Assembly: GCA_016630955.3 (NCBI GenBank)
Contig: CM049996.1
Span: forward strand, 186,001 to 250,000
Length of the DNA: 64,000 bases
DNA from: Didymella arachidicola
Taxonomy: Eukaryota; Ascomycota; Dothideomycetes; Pleosporales; Didymellaceae
Reading direction: 5' to 3'
Shown here piece by piece: positions 34,902 to 46,248 of this stretch. The notes under the pieces are model-generated. The model saw only the letters and a list, made by a program, of their open reading frames with translations, ran no database searches and was not told the DNA's origin. Numbering within the stretch: the first letter of the stretch is position 1; each line of letters opens with the position of its first letter. A program made the translations under genes and the position numbers.

Positions 34902-36782
34902 ATGTCCAACGTCTACCCCCACCCAGAGCCTCAGTTTGTCCACTTCCCCAGTCGACGCTCAGTTGTACACAGCACAAAGGGCATTGTATCATGCACTCAA
35001 CCTCTCGCTACCGCCGCTGGTATCGACATCCTGAGAAAAGGCGGTAATGCCGCGGTATGACGTAATCTACCTCTAACTCTGAGTGAATGTGCTGATGGTA
35101 GCCAGGATGCGGCAGTTGCTGTTGCAGCAGCCATCAATGTTACAGAGCCTGGATCTACTGGCATAGGCGGTGATATGTTCTGCCTCTTCTACGATGCCAA
35201 AACTAAGAAGGTGTCTGCGATGAACGGATCTGGTCGTTCTGGCTCCAAGGTGACCCTCGAACAAATAAGGAAGGATCTCAATATTCCTAACGGAGAGAAT
35301 GGCCAAATACCTATGGATAGCGTACACGCAGCTACGGTACCTGGTGCAGCTGCGGGCTGGGTCGACTGTCATGAGCGCTTTGGCAGTGGAAAGTTGAGCA
35401 TGGAGGAGATTCTTGCACCAGCGATTGATCTCGCTGAAAACGGTTTTCCCGTATCTGAACTTTCTGCCACATTCGTTAGTATCTTGCCTAGAACAGGTGG
35501 GCTAGAGCTGATAAATTTATAGTGGGCACAAAGCGAGTCAGCGCTGAGGAAAGCATCACCTAACGGGCACGAGATGCTCAAGAAAGACTCCTCAGCCAGG
35601 GATGGCTGCCGAGCACCAAAAGCTGGAGAAATCATGAAGAATCCTACCATCGCCAACACTTTCAAGCTTCTTGCAAAGCACGGCAAGAAGGGCTTCTATG
35701 AAGGCCAAGTCGCCGAGCAATTGGTGAAGGTTGTATCAGATCTTGGTGGCTATATCACCTTAGACGACCTGAAGCACCATGCAGAGACTGGTTCTGAACC
35801 CGTTGACCCCATTTCGCTCAAGTATACCGGGCAAGGCGTTGGCGAGTCGACGAATGGGGGCATCGAACTTTGGGAGCATCCGCCCAACGGTCAAGGTATC
35901 GTCGCGCTCATGGCGTTGGGCATAATTCAAGAGCTGGAGAAGCAAGGCAAGATCCCGAAGTGGGGCCTGAAGGACCATAATACAGCACAGCACCTGCACG
36001 CCACCATCGACGCCCTCCGCATTGCGTTCGCAGATGCACACTGGTTTGTCACAGACCCTAACGTCGTCAAGGTACCGTCTGCAGAGCTCATCTCGCAAGA
36101 GTACCTCACCGAGCGCGCCAAGCTGTTTGACCCTAAGAAGGCCGCCGACGCGCCAGTGCACGGCTCGCCTGCCCATCTCCGTAGTGACACCGTCTACTTC
36201 TGCTGCACAGACAAGGAAGGCAACGGCATTTCCTTCATCAACAGCAACTATGGAGGCTTCGGCACAGCCATCATCCCCAAGGGCTGTGGTTTCACCCTCC
36301 AAAACCGTGGCGCAAACTTCAATCTCGCCAAGGGTCACCCCAACGAGCTCGCTCCGAGAAAGCGACCATACCACACCATCATTCCTGGTCTCACAACATA
36401 CAGCGATGGTAGTCTGCACTCTGTATATGGTGTGATGGGTGGCTTCATGCAACCCCAAGGTCACGTCCAGGTCCTGCTGAACCAGGAGGTTTTCAAGCTA
36501 AATCCGCAAGCGGCGCTTGATTCACCCCGCTTCTGCATCGGTGCAGGCATGCCAACTGCCGACGGCAAGATGACAGATGCAACCGTATACCTGGAGGAAG
36601 GCATTGATGCCAAGGTCGTCGAGGACCTGAGAGCGCTTGGGCACAACGTGCAGCAGCTCAGTGGCTACGGGCGCGGTATGTTTGGTCGTGGTCAAGTTAT
36701 CAGACGGCACACAGATGATGGTATTACCGTTTGGAGCGGAGGTAGCGACTTGCGTGGTGATGGAGCGGCCGTGCCGTTGTAG
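34902..36782 (+). CDS. Gamma-glutamyltranspeptidase-family protein (YwrD-like Ntn hydrolase)
   Basis: Model: join(34902..35054, 35106..35474, 35523..36782), 1782 nt, 593 aa, introns of 51 and 48 bp (donors GTATGA, GTTAGT). Family members cleave or transfer gamma-glutamyl groups (for example from glutathione) after autocatalytic cleavage into two subunits. Visible landmarks: STKGIVSCTQPLATAAGIDI, then LRKGGNAA joined to DAAVAVAAAINVTEPGSTGI across intron 1, then GGDMFCLFYDAKTKK. The expected nucleophile is Thr397 in RSDTVYFCCTDKEGNGISFI, followed by SNYGGFGTAIIPKGCGFTLQ. The C-terminus has GVMGGFMQPQGHVQVLLNQ, LDSPRFCIGAGMP and ends SGGSDLRGDGAAVPL. There is no signal peptide or membrane anchor, unlike vacuolar or secreted GGTs, so a cytosolic protein of the bacterial YwrD-like branch is more likely. 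Substrate is inferred only. Confidence 0.9.
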
Positions 36783-37516
36783 ACATAAATCGCACGCAAA
36801 GAGTCGAATCACATAGAGTAGTCGAATGAGCGCTGCTTCATATTACAGTATGAGTTTGCATCATGTGATGCTCCCACAGCGTGAATACGACCGAATCTTC
36901 GTCTACATCCGCCCTCCTCACGAGCTTATCTCGGGGTTTCGAAGGCATCGATATTTTCTTCCATTTAATGCATCCCTCATCGCATTACAGTTCCGGACCG
37001 CCTCACAAAATTCGTATTTTGTTCTGATTTAACCCATCGTTTCATTACCAAAAAAGGCTATGAAGAGGGCATGTCCGTTCTGTGGAAAGTAGCGGATTGG
37101 CTTGCGATTGCATTCCCTCGCCTCCAAGGCTTATTTCGGCGACCCACTCGCAGATCTAAAGTTTACCTCACGAAAATCCTATCCCATCGTGGACCTTTGT
37201 TCAGGCAGCGGAGCTATTTGCTGACACTCACAACGATCCAAAAATTCGCTGATGATCTGCGCTCCGATTGAGGAGGCTAGCATACGCCATGCTTGCTCAC
37301 AGTGTGTATAAAAGGTACGGAAACTGGACGTACAAATAGCTATGCTGCTTTGTAAACCATAAATCCGTGACACCAGTCAATCTGGCTCTCTCTCCTTAGT
37401 CAAAATCACTACCTTCTACAACAGCACGTACTAAATCTCATGCTTACTGGCGAAGTGGTGGACACAGCTTATTTCCCTCGGTCCCATTCACGACCGCGCC
37501 GCCGCACTTTTTCCAG

Positions 37517-37536
37517 CCCCCCCCCCCCCCCCCCCC
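37517..37536. repeat. Homopolymer C run, 20 bp
   Basis: Twenty consecutive C, seen directly. Length in such runs is error-prone in assemblies. Confidence 0.85.
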
Positions 37537-38538
37537 GACGATATCCTGGAATGTCTATGAGGTTTCGACTAAAATGAATTCAAAATTGAGCGCTGCTTCC
37601 TACATGGTGCGGTATCGTGGCGAAGCCATGTACACTTACAATCCCCTGCGAAGAGGGCCTCTTTGCTGCATACCTCTGGCAGTCTCTAGAGCGTTTCCTG
37701 TCAAAAGGTCTCAACACGGCGAAATGTTCGGCTTTTGTGGACCACCACAACCTCACTGGGTTGACGCGAGGCTCGCTTCGTTTACTGCTTGTTTCATCGC
37801 CGATGACGAGGTTCTATCCAATACATCTCTCTGCTCTCACTCAAGGATCGAGAGACAACTACTTTTCCCGCATGTTCGAAAAACGAGGCAAAGGTATTGC
37901 ATGCTGCGCTCTACTGTTCGTTCTATTTGATGACTCCGGTGGGAGATGCTTTCAAAGACCACAGCACTTGTAAATGCAGTTCTTCAGCTTACTACTGAAT
38001 CCAAAATCCGGGGTATCTCAGTCACCACCATGCTGTACCCGACTGAATTAGAGATCTTTGCATACGCAAGCCCTCCTTCTCTAATTCAATGCTTAATCGC
38101 TGGAAATCCAAATCTTTTCTCAACAAGGTCATGTCAGTTCCTCGCTTTTTCCAAAGTGCATTCATTGCAAGACTATTTCCCCAGATGCGTTCTTTCCACT
38201 AATAAACATGTCAGACCAACATGTGGCTTTGCCTGATCTTCCTTCCATTTCCATATGATGGCGTGCAATCTAAAACAAAACACTGCTTTGCAGTGGTCCA
38301 AATCTCTAGGGCTACATATTGCTTACACATCATATTTTTTTCACCGCGTTCCTGAATGTCCACAAATTGGTGATTATAATCTGCAGCCGAACAAAAGCGA
38401 TCTCACCTCCGCCCAATGTTTGATCGTGCATAAAGATTAAAACTGACTCGGGAAGGAATCAATCATGGTTCATGGCAGATATGTGTTTGCCCTCGAAGAT
38501 AAGTAAATTAAATAATCATTACTTTTTCCTGTGCTTTC

Positions 38539-38657
38539 ACATATGACCATAGGACGTTGAAAACAAGGCTTCCCGTTCGCTCAGCCCTATTTAAGCAACG
38601 TATCGGCGGATTAGTAGTTAGGTGGGTGACCACTAGCGAATACCCGCTGTTGTATGT
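38539..38657 (+). rRNA. 5S rRNA gene copy (dispersed; possibly degenerate)
   Basis: About 119 bp matching the fungal 5S rRNA pattern as I know it. It starts ACATATGACCATAGGACG and has the mid part TCCCGTTCGCTCAGCC. The RNA polymerase III internal-control block follows as GGATTAGTAGTTAGGTGGGT then GACCACTAGCGAATACCCGC. The end GTTGTATGT pairs with the 5' end as helix I. A TTTTT terminator follows at once. Dispersed single 5S copies are normal in Pezizomycotina. Compared with the remembered consensus, six or so positions differ, all C-to-T or G-to-A (for example TTCGC for TCCGC, TTAGG for TTGGG, CACTAG for CACCAG). It may therefore be a mutated, non-functional copy. Confidence 0.85.
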
Positions 38658-38661
38658 TTTT
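38657..38661 (+). terminator. Pol III T-run after the 5S copy
   Basis: Five consecutive T directly at the 3' end of the 5S rRNA copy, as expected for RNA polymerase III termination. Confidence 0.7.
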
Positions 38662-40075
38662 GCCTTTTGCTCCGTCTTCGAGTTCGTGTGCGATCATCAC
38701 AAAGCCCTTGTTTAAGTCAAGGAAACCGCTACATCCAAACCTTGAATATTGTTCTTTCATATCCTTCTGTGTGCTTTGAAGCTCGGAGACTCACCGCATT
38801 CAAAGTCTATCGTCTCCAGCGGAAAAGTCGGACTGCTTTAGTGGTGAGTGCGCTCAAATAAGACGTGAGTCTTGAGACTACATAGCTACAAATATTGGAT
38901 ATAGTATCTCGAGCTAGGCCGAGAAAAGCATTGGTATGAGGCCTTAACATGACTCCACATATATCATCTTTCGAAATCGCCAGCGCGCACCAGTTCAAAA
39001 GCGGCAAAACATACTGTTGAAAATGTTCACCTTTGATAGAACAAATGCAGGTTGGGAGCCCATGGAGGCGGGGTTCTTCTCCTCATAGTAAACCGGACAC
39101 ATTGCAGTGGATTTCTTCATATTGCAAAGAAGCAAAGCACATAGACACACGGTAATGATCTTGGATTTTCAGCATCAACGGATCCAAGTCCCCAGGGATC
39201 CGAAGCATTCATTGCGCAGCACGAAACATGAAGAAGTACTCCTATACGTGTCTTTTCCGTAGACCAAGAACAATAAAAACGTACTAATAGCGCAGCACAT
39301 CCAACGCACTTCTCGCCCGCGAGAATTTCGAGCCTCAGATCTTTCCTAGCTGGCTTCTGCAAAGCATGACGCGGGCCCAATACATGTGACCAATCTTTCG
39401 TCATTTTGAACTAGGTTACAGCCAGATAAGATAGTAGTTCTAGTCGCAACCCAGCCCGGCGTAACAAAACACCGGAACAATGGTTTTGATCTATTCCGAG
39501 AAAGTAAGAGTGATACAGGCCAGGCTCAACGACACGCTTGGACACTTTTCGACCCAAAAATAAATAAATCTGATTTTGAATCCCGAGCCACCAAGGAGAC
39601 AGACATAGCAGAGCCGACATGGACTCTTCCAAGATTTGATCATCCATTTCGACAGGAAAAATACCGCAGACGCATTGTCCAGAAGGTTTTTATTTTCAGA
39701 AAAGACACCGCCGCCACGCCGGAACACGACAGAGGTGTGACTGCTTTTCGGCTTCAAGCGCAAGCGATGAGGTGTAGGAATAGACTTACTCAAACAGCAC
39801 AGAGCAGGATTGATGGGGTGTATTGAGCACGTGATCCTGTCCGCGAGCAGCGGGTAGATGATGGCGAGATACGGCGTTGGGAAGAAGGGCGGGCTGGATG
39901 TTTTAAAACGAACGGGGCATGTGGTCGTTGGGTGCGCAGTTACTGATGACGATGAGAGATTTGCGGGGGATGAGTCTTACGGATTCTGGAGTTGGATAGA
40001 AGGAAGTAGATGCTTTGCTGTTGGGTTCTTGGCTGGGTGATGGATGTATGACCACAGATGCGTGCTGGACGTTGC

Positions 40076-40091
40076 TTTTTTTTTTTTTTTT
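40076..40091. repeat. Homopolymer T run, 16 bp
   Basis: Sixteen consecutive T, upstream of nothing recognisable. Seen directly. Confidence 0.8.
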
Positions 40092-40358
40092 GGTAAAGGG
40101 GTGGAGGGAGATGCTTTTGAGTGGGGAGTGGAGACGTTGGGGTGCTGTGTGGGGGCTTTGTATTACAACGTGGAGAGAAATGGTCGGAATGGAGGAGATT
40201 GGGTGTGGCTTTCCTTGAGATCTCGCGCGGGTGATGTGAAAATGGCGAGCTTTTGCATATGGGTGTTTGCGTGCTGTAGGGCTTGGGATTGAATGGATGC
40301 GGCACGAATCCACAGCATCGTTTGCCTTGTTGTAGATCAGACTGGTTATAGTAGGAAG

Positions 40359-41225
40359 TCAGACTGCAACGCCCTCCTCGCAGTCGCTCAGAAATTCCAG
40401 CAGCAACCTCTCAAACCCCTCGGGATCCTCCCAAAACGGCGCATGCTTCAACCCCTCTAACCTCACACACTGCCCCCTCCACAACCTCCCCCACTCCAAC
40501 CCGTCCACATATTCCAAATCCACAAACGGCTCCTCACTCCCATTGATGACCGCGATCGGTACTTTGCTCCCGCTCACAACACGCACCTGATCCGCCCCCC
40601 TTCCCCCCACAAACGCACCAAACATAACCATCCTCGCTCGCCCATCCGTCCGCACCGCATCATCCAGCATCCACTGCTCGAACAATTCTTCCCGGCCGCC
40701 CGGCGCAGAACCCCTAGCGATTTGCTCAGCCTGCTCGGGCGTCCAGTCAACTCTCGCCATAAGATTATCCGCCTCAGGATCCGTGGGGATCTTGAACCCG
40801 CGCGCGCACTGCGCGGCGCCGAGCGCAGGCGGCGTCCCTGTTAGCACTACGCCCTTGATTTCTACATCCCCTCTCCCGCTTCCCAGGGCGAGCATTTCCA
40901 GCGCGATGTGCCCGCCGAGACTCCACCCAAAGACGACAACGGAGCGGATGTTGAGGTGCGCGAGGATGTGCAGGGCGAGGTCTGCGTAGCCGGCCATGGT
41001 GTAGGAATTTTCTGGGTGCGGGGCGTTACTGCTGGCTCCGTGGCCGGGGAGGTCGAAGGAGATCAGGCGGTGGCGAGACAGGCGTTTGGAGTCGAACATG
41101 TGATTGAAGACTCTGGATGAGGAGGAGTTTCCGTGGAGGAGGAGTAGTGCTGGGGCGGTGGTTTTTAGGCCCGTGTCGGTGATGCAGATTACGCCGTGCT
41201 CGGTTTCGAGGGTGAAGGATGGCAT
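40359..41225 (-). CDS. Alpha/beta hydrolase, 288 aa
   Basis: Single-exon frame. Alpha/beta-hydrolase fold: oxyanion-hole motif LLLLHGNSSSSR near residues 27-38, SFDLPGHGASSNAPH at 56-70, nucleophile elbow VVFGWSLGGHIALEM with Ser102, and catalytic His261 in LEGLKHAPFWEDPEGF. The acid is probably one of Glu231, Glu232 or Asp236 in VINGSEEPFVDLEYVD. There is no signal peptide or membrane segment, so the protein is likely cytosolic. Length and motif spacing fit small esterase, lipase or haloperoxidase-like enzymes, but the substrate cannot be told from sequence. The 570-bp gap to USO1, which reads the same way, makes co-transcription unlikely. Confidence 0.88.
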   Translation of the reverse strand: MPSFTLETEHGVICITDTGLKTTAPALLLLHGNSSSSRVFNHMFDSKRLSRHRLISFDLPGHGASSNAPHPENSYTMAGYADLALHILAHLNIRSVVVFGWSLGGHIALEMLALGSGRGDVEIKGVVLTGTPPALGAAQCARGFKIPTDPEADNLMARVDWTPEQAEQIARGSAPGGREELFEQWMLDDAVRTDGRARMVMFGAFVGGRGADQVRVVSGSKVPIAVINGSEEPFVDLEYVDGLEWGRLWRGQCVRLEGLKHAPFWEDPEGFERLLLEFLSDCEEGVAV

Positions 41226-41796
41226 GGTGGGTTTGCTTGGATGGAAACAGCGAATTTGGGATAGTCAGTGACTTGAGGTGAAGGTGTGCAGAGGTCCGTA
41301 ACGGGAGTGTTGGGATGGTGGCCGTTGGACGGTGGGGCTGGATGTAGGCAATTCTGTCGGTAGCCTGATCTGAAATGGCGTTCGAGGTATGAGGTGAGAA
41401 AGGGACGATGTCGATTAGTGGTGAGCAAAATGGGTGTCGTTGCGAGCTGCAAGCACGTGGTTATGAGGGTTATGCAGATCGTCAGCAGTGGGCACGTCAA
41501 CGGCGCTTTACCAGATTGAGCGACCTGCATGCACGCCTGCCAAGTTTGAGGGTTGCAAGATTGCGCCTCACAGCGATCGGCGTAGATGTAAGCCGCTTGT
41601 AATTATGATTTCATTTGAGCTCTCTGCGCATGTCTCCGATGTATGACAGGGGCCAACGGGTGTTGCGCGGGACAAGACTCCTCGTACAGCCTGTTATCCC
41701 AATCGTTGAGAGGGCAATCCAGGCTGACGCGGAATAGGTTGCCGAATGTGGACCGCCCGTAGCTATCTGTGTCTCGGGGCCAGGTGGCACGACGTG
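41226..41796. other. Intergenic region, 0.57 kb
   Basis: Contains the promoter of the hydrolase gene and the 3' flank of USO1. Only short frames. Nothing else seen. Confidence 0.5.
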
Positions 41797-41830
41797 CTAA
41801 GCCTCGTCATCTTCATCTTCATCCTCGTCT

Positions 41831-41862
<32 letters not shown>

Positions 41863-44800
41863 CTCGTCCTCTTCGCCCTCGCTGACCTCCTCACCAAGCT
41901 CCTTGAGCCGTTTCTATTTCCCATTAGTATGATCCCAGATCATTCACTAAGCAGAACGTACCTTATCCGCGTTCCTCTTCTCCTCCAGCTCCTGCAGCAT
42001 CACAAATAAGTCATCAAGCTCCGTCTGCTTCTCCTTCTCTGCCTCCTCGGCCTTTTTGAGCTTCTCTTCCGCACCCTTGACCTTGTCCTGCAGATCCTTG
42101 ATCAGTTTCTTGCTGACCTCGGCCGTCTTGTCATCTTTCTTGGCGTCCTTTTTGCCTGTATCCTTGGCCGTTGCCTCGGCCTTCTTGAGCTTCTCCTGCG
42201 CGTCTTTTGTCGCGGCTTCCGCTTTGGCGAGCTTCTGACTGGCTTCGGTGGCCTTCCAAGTCTGGTCCTGCAGCTGTGTTTTCAGCGCGGTGACTTCGGA
42301 TGTGAGTTTGTCAAGGGAGGACTTTTGAGTGGCGGACTGCTTTGTGGAGGCGTTAGTTGTGGCTTTGTGCTCGGCCTTGAGTTTGTCGAGCTCGGTCTTG
42401 TGCGAGGATGCAAGCTTGTCCGTCGCACTCTGATGTGTGGCTTTCAATTTGTCGAGGGAACTCTGAGAGGCAGCCTCGTTTGCTGCTTCGAGCTCGAGGA
42501 TCTGTGCCTGCTGTTCTGACTTGAGCTTTTCGATCGCCGTCTGGTGCTCTGATGTGAGCTTCTTGAGTGTGGACTGCAAGGTCTGGTTCTCTTCTGCGAG
42601 GTGTTGGATCTGTGCATCGTATTGCTGGGATTGCGCCTGTGCCTTGCGCAACGCTTCATTGACAGCGGAGAGCTCGTTGCGAGCCTGTTGGTGAGCCCTC
42701 TCAAGCTGCTGAAGCTTCTCGAATGCGTCTAAGCGTGCCTTTTCTGCAGACTCGAGTCGTCGTTGCAGGTCAGTCGACGACCTGTGCGACTCGTGCAGCT
42801 TCTCGTCATATTCTTGTTTCGTTCGTGATACAGCGAGCGTCGACTCCTTCGCAGCCTGGTGGAGCTTGTTGTTGAGGGCTGCGATCTGCAGGTTAAATTT
42901 GTTCTCCGACTCCAGCAGTACTTTCTTGTGATCGCGATCCTTGGCTTTGATCTCTGTGTCGAGATCGTTGTGCAGCTTATCGTTGATGCGCTTGAGCGTG
43001 GTGCGCTGCTCTTCTGCCGCTTGCTGTGTCTTGCGGTGTTCGGCGTGCTCCTGGTCCAGCTTTTGCTCAAGTGTCATCAATTGAGCCCTGAGCTCCTGTA
43101 TACTGCGATCCTTTCCGTCGAGTTCGCCCCGGAGATCGTCCACTATATTGCGGTCTACCCCTTCGTTAGACTGGTGTTGCTCAATATTCGGGTTGCGGTC
43201 AATCGCCCTGATGAGGCGGCTAAAGTTGTCCTTGAGGAAATCGACGCACGTGTCGACAAAGAACACATCAGGCAGGGTACCCTCGCCCCCTGCTCGTTGA
43301 GGCAGAACCTCAAAATCGCGGATGAGGGGGTGATTTCGCAACTCGGTGATGGCATTGAGGTATTTCTCGCGGCCAAGCTTGCCGGTCAGCGTGTCCTGCA
43401 GCTGGCGACGTGGTACAGGCGAGTCTTTTGTGGAGAATTCGTAAATGGTGCCAAGCAGCGCAGCACAGAGGCCGCGATGAAGTGTCTGGTCGCTGCCAGG
43501 CCTCAAAACAGCCTGCACAAGGCTCTGCAGGCTGCTGGCTTCCCCGAGAAAGTCGTCGACAGCCGCCGCATCTTCGAAAAGCCATCCAAGCAGCAACATG
43601 AGGTAGCCTATCGATATGCGCTCGTCTTCCTCCAGCTGTAAGCTTGCCATCAGGTTCGCCGTCAGGGTTTGTATACATGTGACGACCTCTTCGCCGCTGT
43701 CTGCGTCACCCTCTTTGACCTCCATCAACAGGTGCTTCGCCGGCAGGTTGTCGAAAATGAGGTCGAATATCAACGTCGCTGCAAACCAGATCCGGTAGGG
43801 ATCAGCAGGCGAGGCCTGCGAACCTTCCATCAAGATGGTCAGTGCATTTTGTGTGTCATCTCCCTCCTCGTGGCCGCCAATGGCGCGCTTGAGGAAGTGG
43901 TCGCGGATCTGGGGGTGGTTGTAGAAGTAGGCCTTGATGACGTCAGCGCCTGCCCTGCGAAGGTCAAAGAGGTCGTTTGAGGCTGGCGTCAAGACGAGGT
44001 TCAGGAGGGCTTCGATGACATAGACGGTCGCGACACCGTTGGGGGTGGCTGCGCCGTTGGTCGCGGGCTGTGCAAAGGGGCGCACTTGCTCGGCCGCAAA
44101 GCCTTCCTGCATGCGGGGGTTGCCTCTGATCAAGTCAGCGCAGGTGCTCAGAGCCTCGACCTTGATCAGCATGGCTGTGGCTGGGTCGAAGGCAATGTTC
44201 AGCAGCTGCCTGACAAGCCCGTACTGGACGAAAGCGGACTGGTTCTGCGGCGTCACGGCGCTGCCCTTGACCAAGAACATGCGCATGATGATGAGCAGGC
44301 CCCAGACGTTCTTGTCGCTCTGCGGACTGACCCACTCGTCGTCGTCGTCGGCGGGACCGCGCGCCTTCCTAGGCTTGTTGCCCCCTGGTAAGAGGGCGAC
44401 AAACTGGCGTGGGTACTCCATCTTCATAAAGTACATCTGGTTGGACGGGTTGAAGCGGACCAGGTTGGCCAGCAGCGACAGACAGTCCTGGACGACGATG
44501 CCGCCCTGCGTGAGGCCGCCGTCGCCGTGGACCATGCTGAAGACCTTGGCGAAGACGTCCTCGAAGACGAAGACCTTCTGCAGCTCGGTCGAGGTGCGCG
44601 TCAGGTCGGAGAGGACGACGAGGGCCTCGTTGCGGACTAAGTCGCGGGGATCGTCGAGCATGGCGGCGAGGCGGCTGGTGCCCATGGGGGCGGTCTGGAT
44701 GCATTCCTGGGTGCGTTCGGGGCGGGCGTGGGCGCAGGCGCGGATCAGCTGCAGCGGATACAGGCGCGAGTAGAGGTCGGGCGTGTCGAGCAGGTCGAGC

Positions 44801-45201
44801 AGCAGCGTCATGTTGTCTTGGCGCTAATCAGCTCAGTCGTGTGCGTCTACAGGCAGTGCATGCGGGCGACGCACCATGGTGAACTCGTCGGCCAGCCACA
44901 TGTGGATCTCGTCGGCCGCCTCGGGGCTGTCCTCGTTGGGGTGGAACAGGGCCAGCAGCGTCTCGAGCACCACCTTGAGCGTGTCGATGTCGTCGGCATC
45001 CTTGGTGAGCGACGCGATGAGCCCGCGCAGGGAGCCCGAGGCGACCGAAGCCGGGTACGCTTTGGCGAAGCTGCGCAGGCCGAGGATGGCGGCGCGGCGG
45101 TCCTCGAGCAGCGTCGCGCTGGCCAGGCGGCTGCTGAGCGTGCTGATGGTGTCGGTGGCCGTCTGCTTGGGCGGCGCGTTGGCCTCGAGCACGCGCATCA
45201 T
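41797..45201 (-). CDS. USO1: Intracellular protein transport protein USO1/p115 (vesicle tether)
   Basis: Golgi/ER-Golgi tethering factor that holds COPII vesicles before fusion. Model: complement(join(41797..41913, 41962..44823, 44875..45201)), 3306 nt, 1101 aa. Introns are 51 bp (donor GTGCGT, acceptor CTGATTAG) and 48 bp (donor GTACGT, branch TACTAAT). The N-terminal armadillo-like head (about 1-640) opens with TDTISTLSSRLASATLLEDR and RRAAILGLRSFAKAYPAS. The first intron joins EIHMWLADEFTM to RQDNMTLLLDLLD. Residues about 660-1062 are a long heptad-rich coiled coil (dimerisation), typical of p115. The last exon encodes KRLKELGEEVSEG and then an almost purely acidic tail, made by a GAC microsatellite. 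Two adjacent ATGs (45201, 45198) could start translation. It is shorter than yeast Uso1p but normal for filamentous fungi. Confidence 0.94.
41831..41862. repeat. (TCG)n microsatellite coding the Asp run of USO1
   Basis: Thirty-two bp of uninterrupted TCG repeat on the plus strand, read on the minus strand as GAC (Asp) codons of the acidic USO1 tail. A likely site of length variation. Confidence 0.85.
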
Positions 45202-46248
45202 CTTGGGGGAGTGGCCGCTGGATTATGCAGGCAGCGGCATTCGGGGAGGATGAATCTACGGCAGTGGACGCTGGGCCAGAGAGTTCAGCTACTCCAAAAA
45301 TTGCATGGGGAAGACACACCGTGGTTGCGTTGGACCCTCGCTCAGAAAGTGTGAAGTTCCACGTACAACAATTCAATGCTAGCCGGCAGAACCGCGGCAG
45401 TCCACGCCAGATACGATAATACGACGATACGACGAGGCTCGTTTTTGCAAGCAATCACACGCAGGAACACCGCAACACGCCTCGTACTTGTGCTTGCAGA
45501 CACTCGTCTCCACGACATGCTTAGTCAATTAGAACTATATAGAGATATAGAGGGCGGAATTGCCTATCTATCTAGACATGATCCATCTAGACATGTTGCT
45601 TACAAATTTATATCATTTTGGTGTTGCTACAGCGTGTGCAATGGGCAGAGTTCAGTCGATGTTCTGGCTGGAGGTTCCTCATCAAAACGCACCTCCCGAG
45701 GTCATTCTCAAATGCTTCACGTCACGTGTGTGGCTAGTACTGCTTACTCATCAATATCGACCCAGCTCGTGAGAAATGTGAGAGTAATACCAGCAGCCGG
45801 CACAACCGCGGCAGAACCACGGCCCCCGGCCCCCGGCAGAACCATCCCCCAGAATAATCTCGACACGCTCGCTGTCGTCGCTCAGCGCTGATTCTTCTCA
45901 CCGCACCATCACCACTCAACTCTCGTCGCGTCGCCCCGCAGCAGGGCACAGCAGCGCGACTGCACATTGGCGTGACACACATCCCGGCTTTTCTACAGTG
46001 GTCGCTCCCGAGCAGCGTCCGAGTCCATCTTTCGCCTTTCGCCTTTTCTTCCTCTCCAGCTGCAGCATCGACGGTCTGTCGACAGCAGCGTTTCCATCTT
46101 CGTGTAGTGTGTCGCAATACTATAGCAGGTCTTCGAGCCTCAGTATCCGCGCTTTCGCTCTCGCTCTCGCTCTCTTCCGTGCCTCTACTCGCACCGCTCG
46201 CCCCCACCACATCCGCACACTACCCGCCACCGCGCGTCGCCCGCCAAC
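45202..46248. other. Divergent promoter region USO1 / RAT1
   Basis: 1.05 kb between opposite start codons. Short AT-rich direct repeats (GATATAGAG, CATCTAGACATG) lie near 45540-45600, and a long pyrimidine-rich 5' leader of RAT1 runs from about 46000 to 46240. No gene supported. Confidence 0.5.

Larger units (their letters stand above)
36783..40358. other. AT-rich gene-free stretch, 3.6 kb, with a 5S rRNA copy
   Basis: No protein gene seen; all frames are short and AT-biased. It holds a 5S rRNA copy (38539-38657), a run of 20 C (37517-37536) and a run of 16 T (40076-40091), each listed separately. The composition, richer in TpA than the surrounding gene space, would fit an old repeat degraded by RIP, but no transposon protein or terminal repeat could be recognised. 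The right part (39850-40300) is G-rich on the plus strand and contains only chance frames. Confidence 0.45.
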
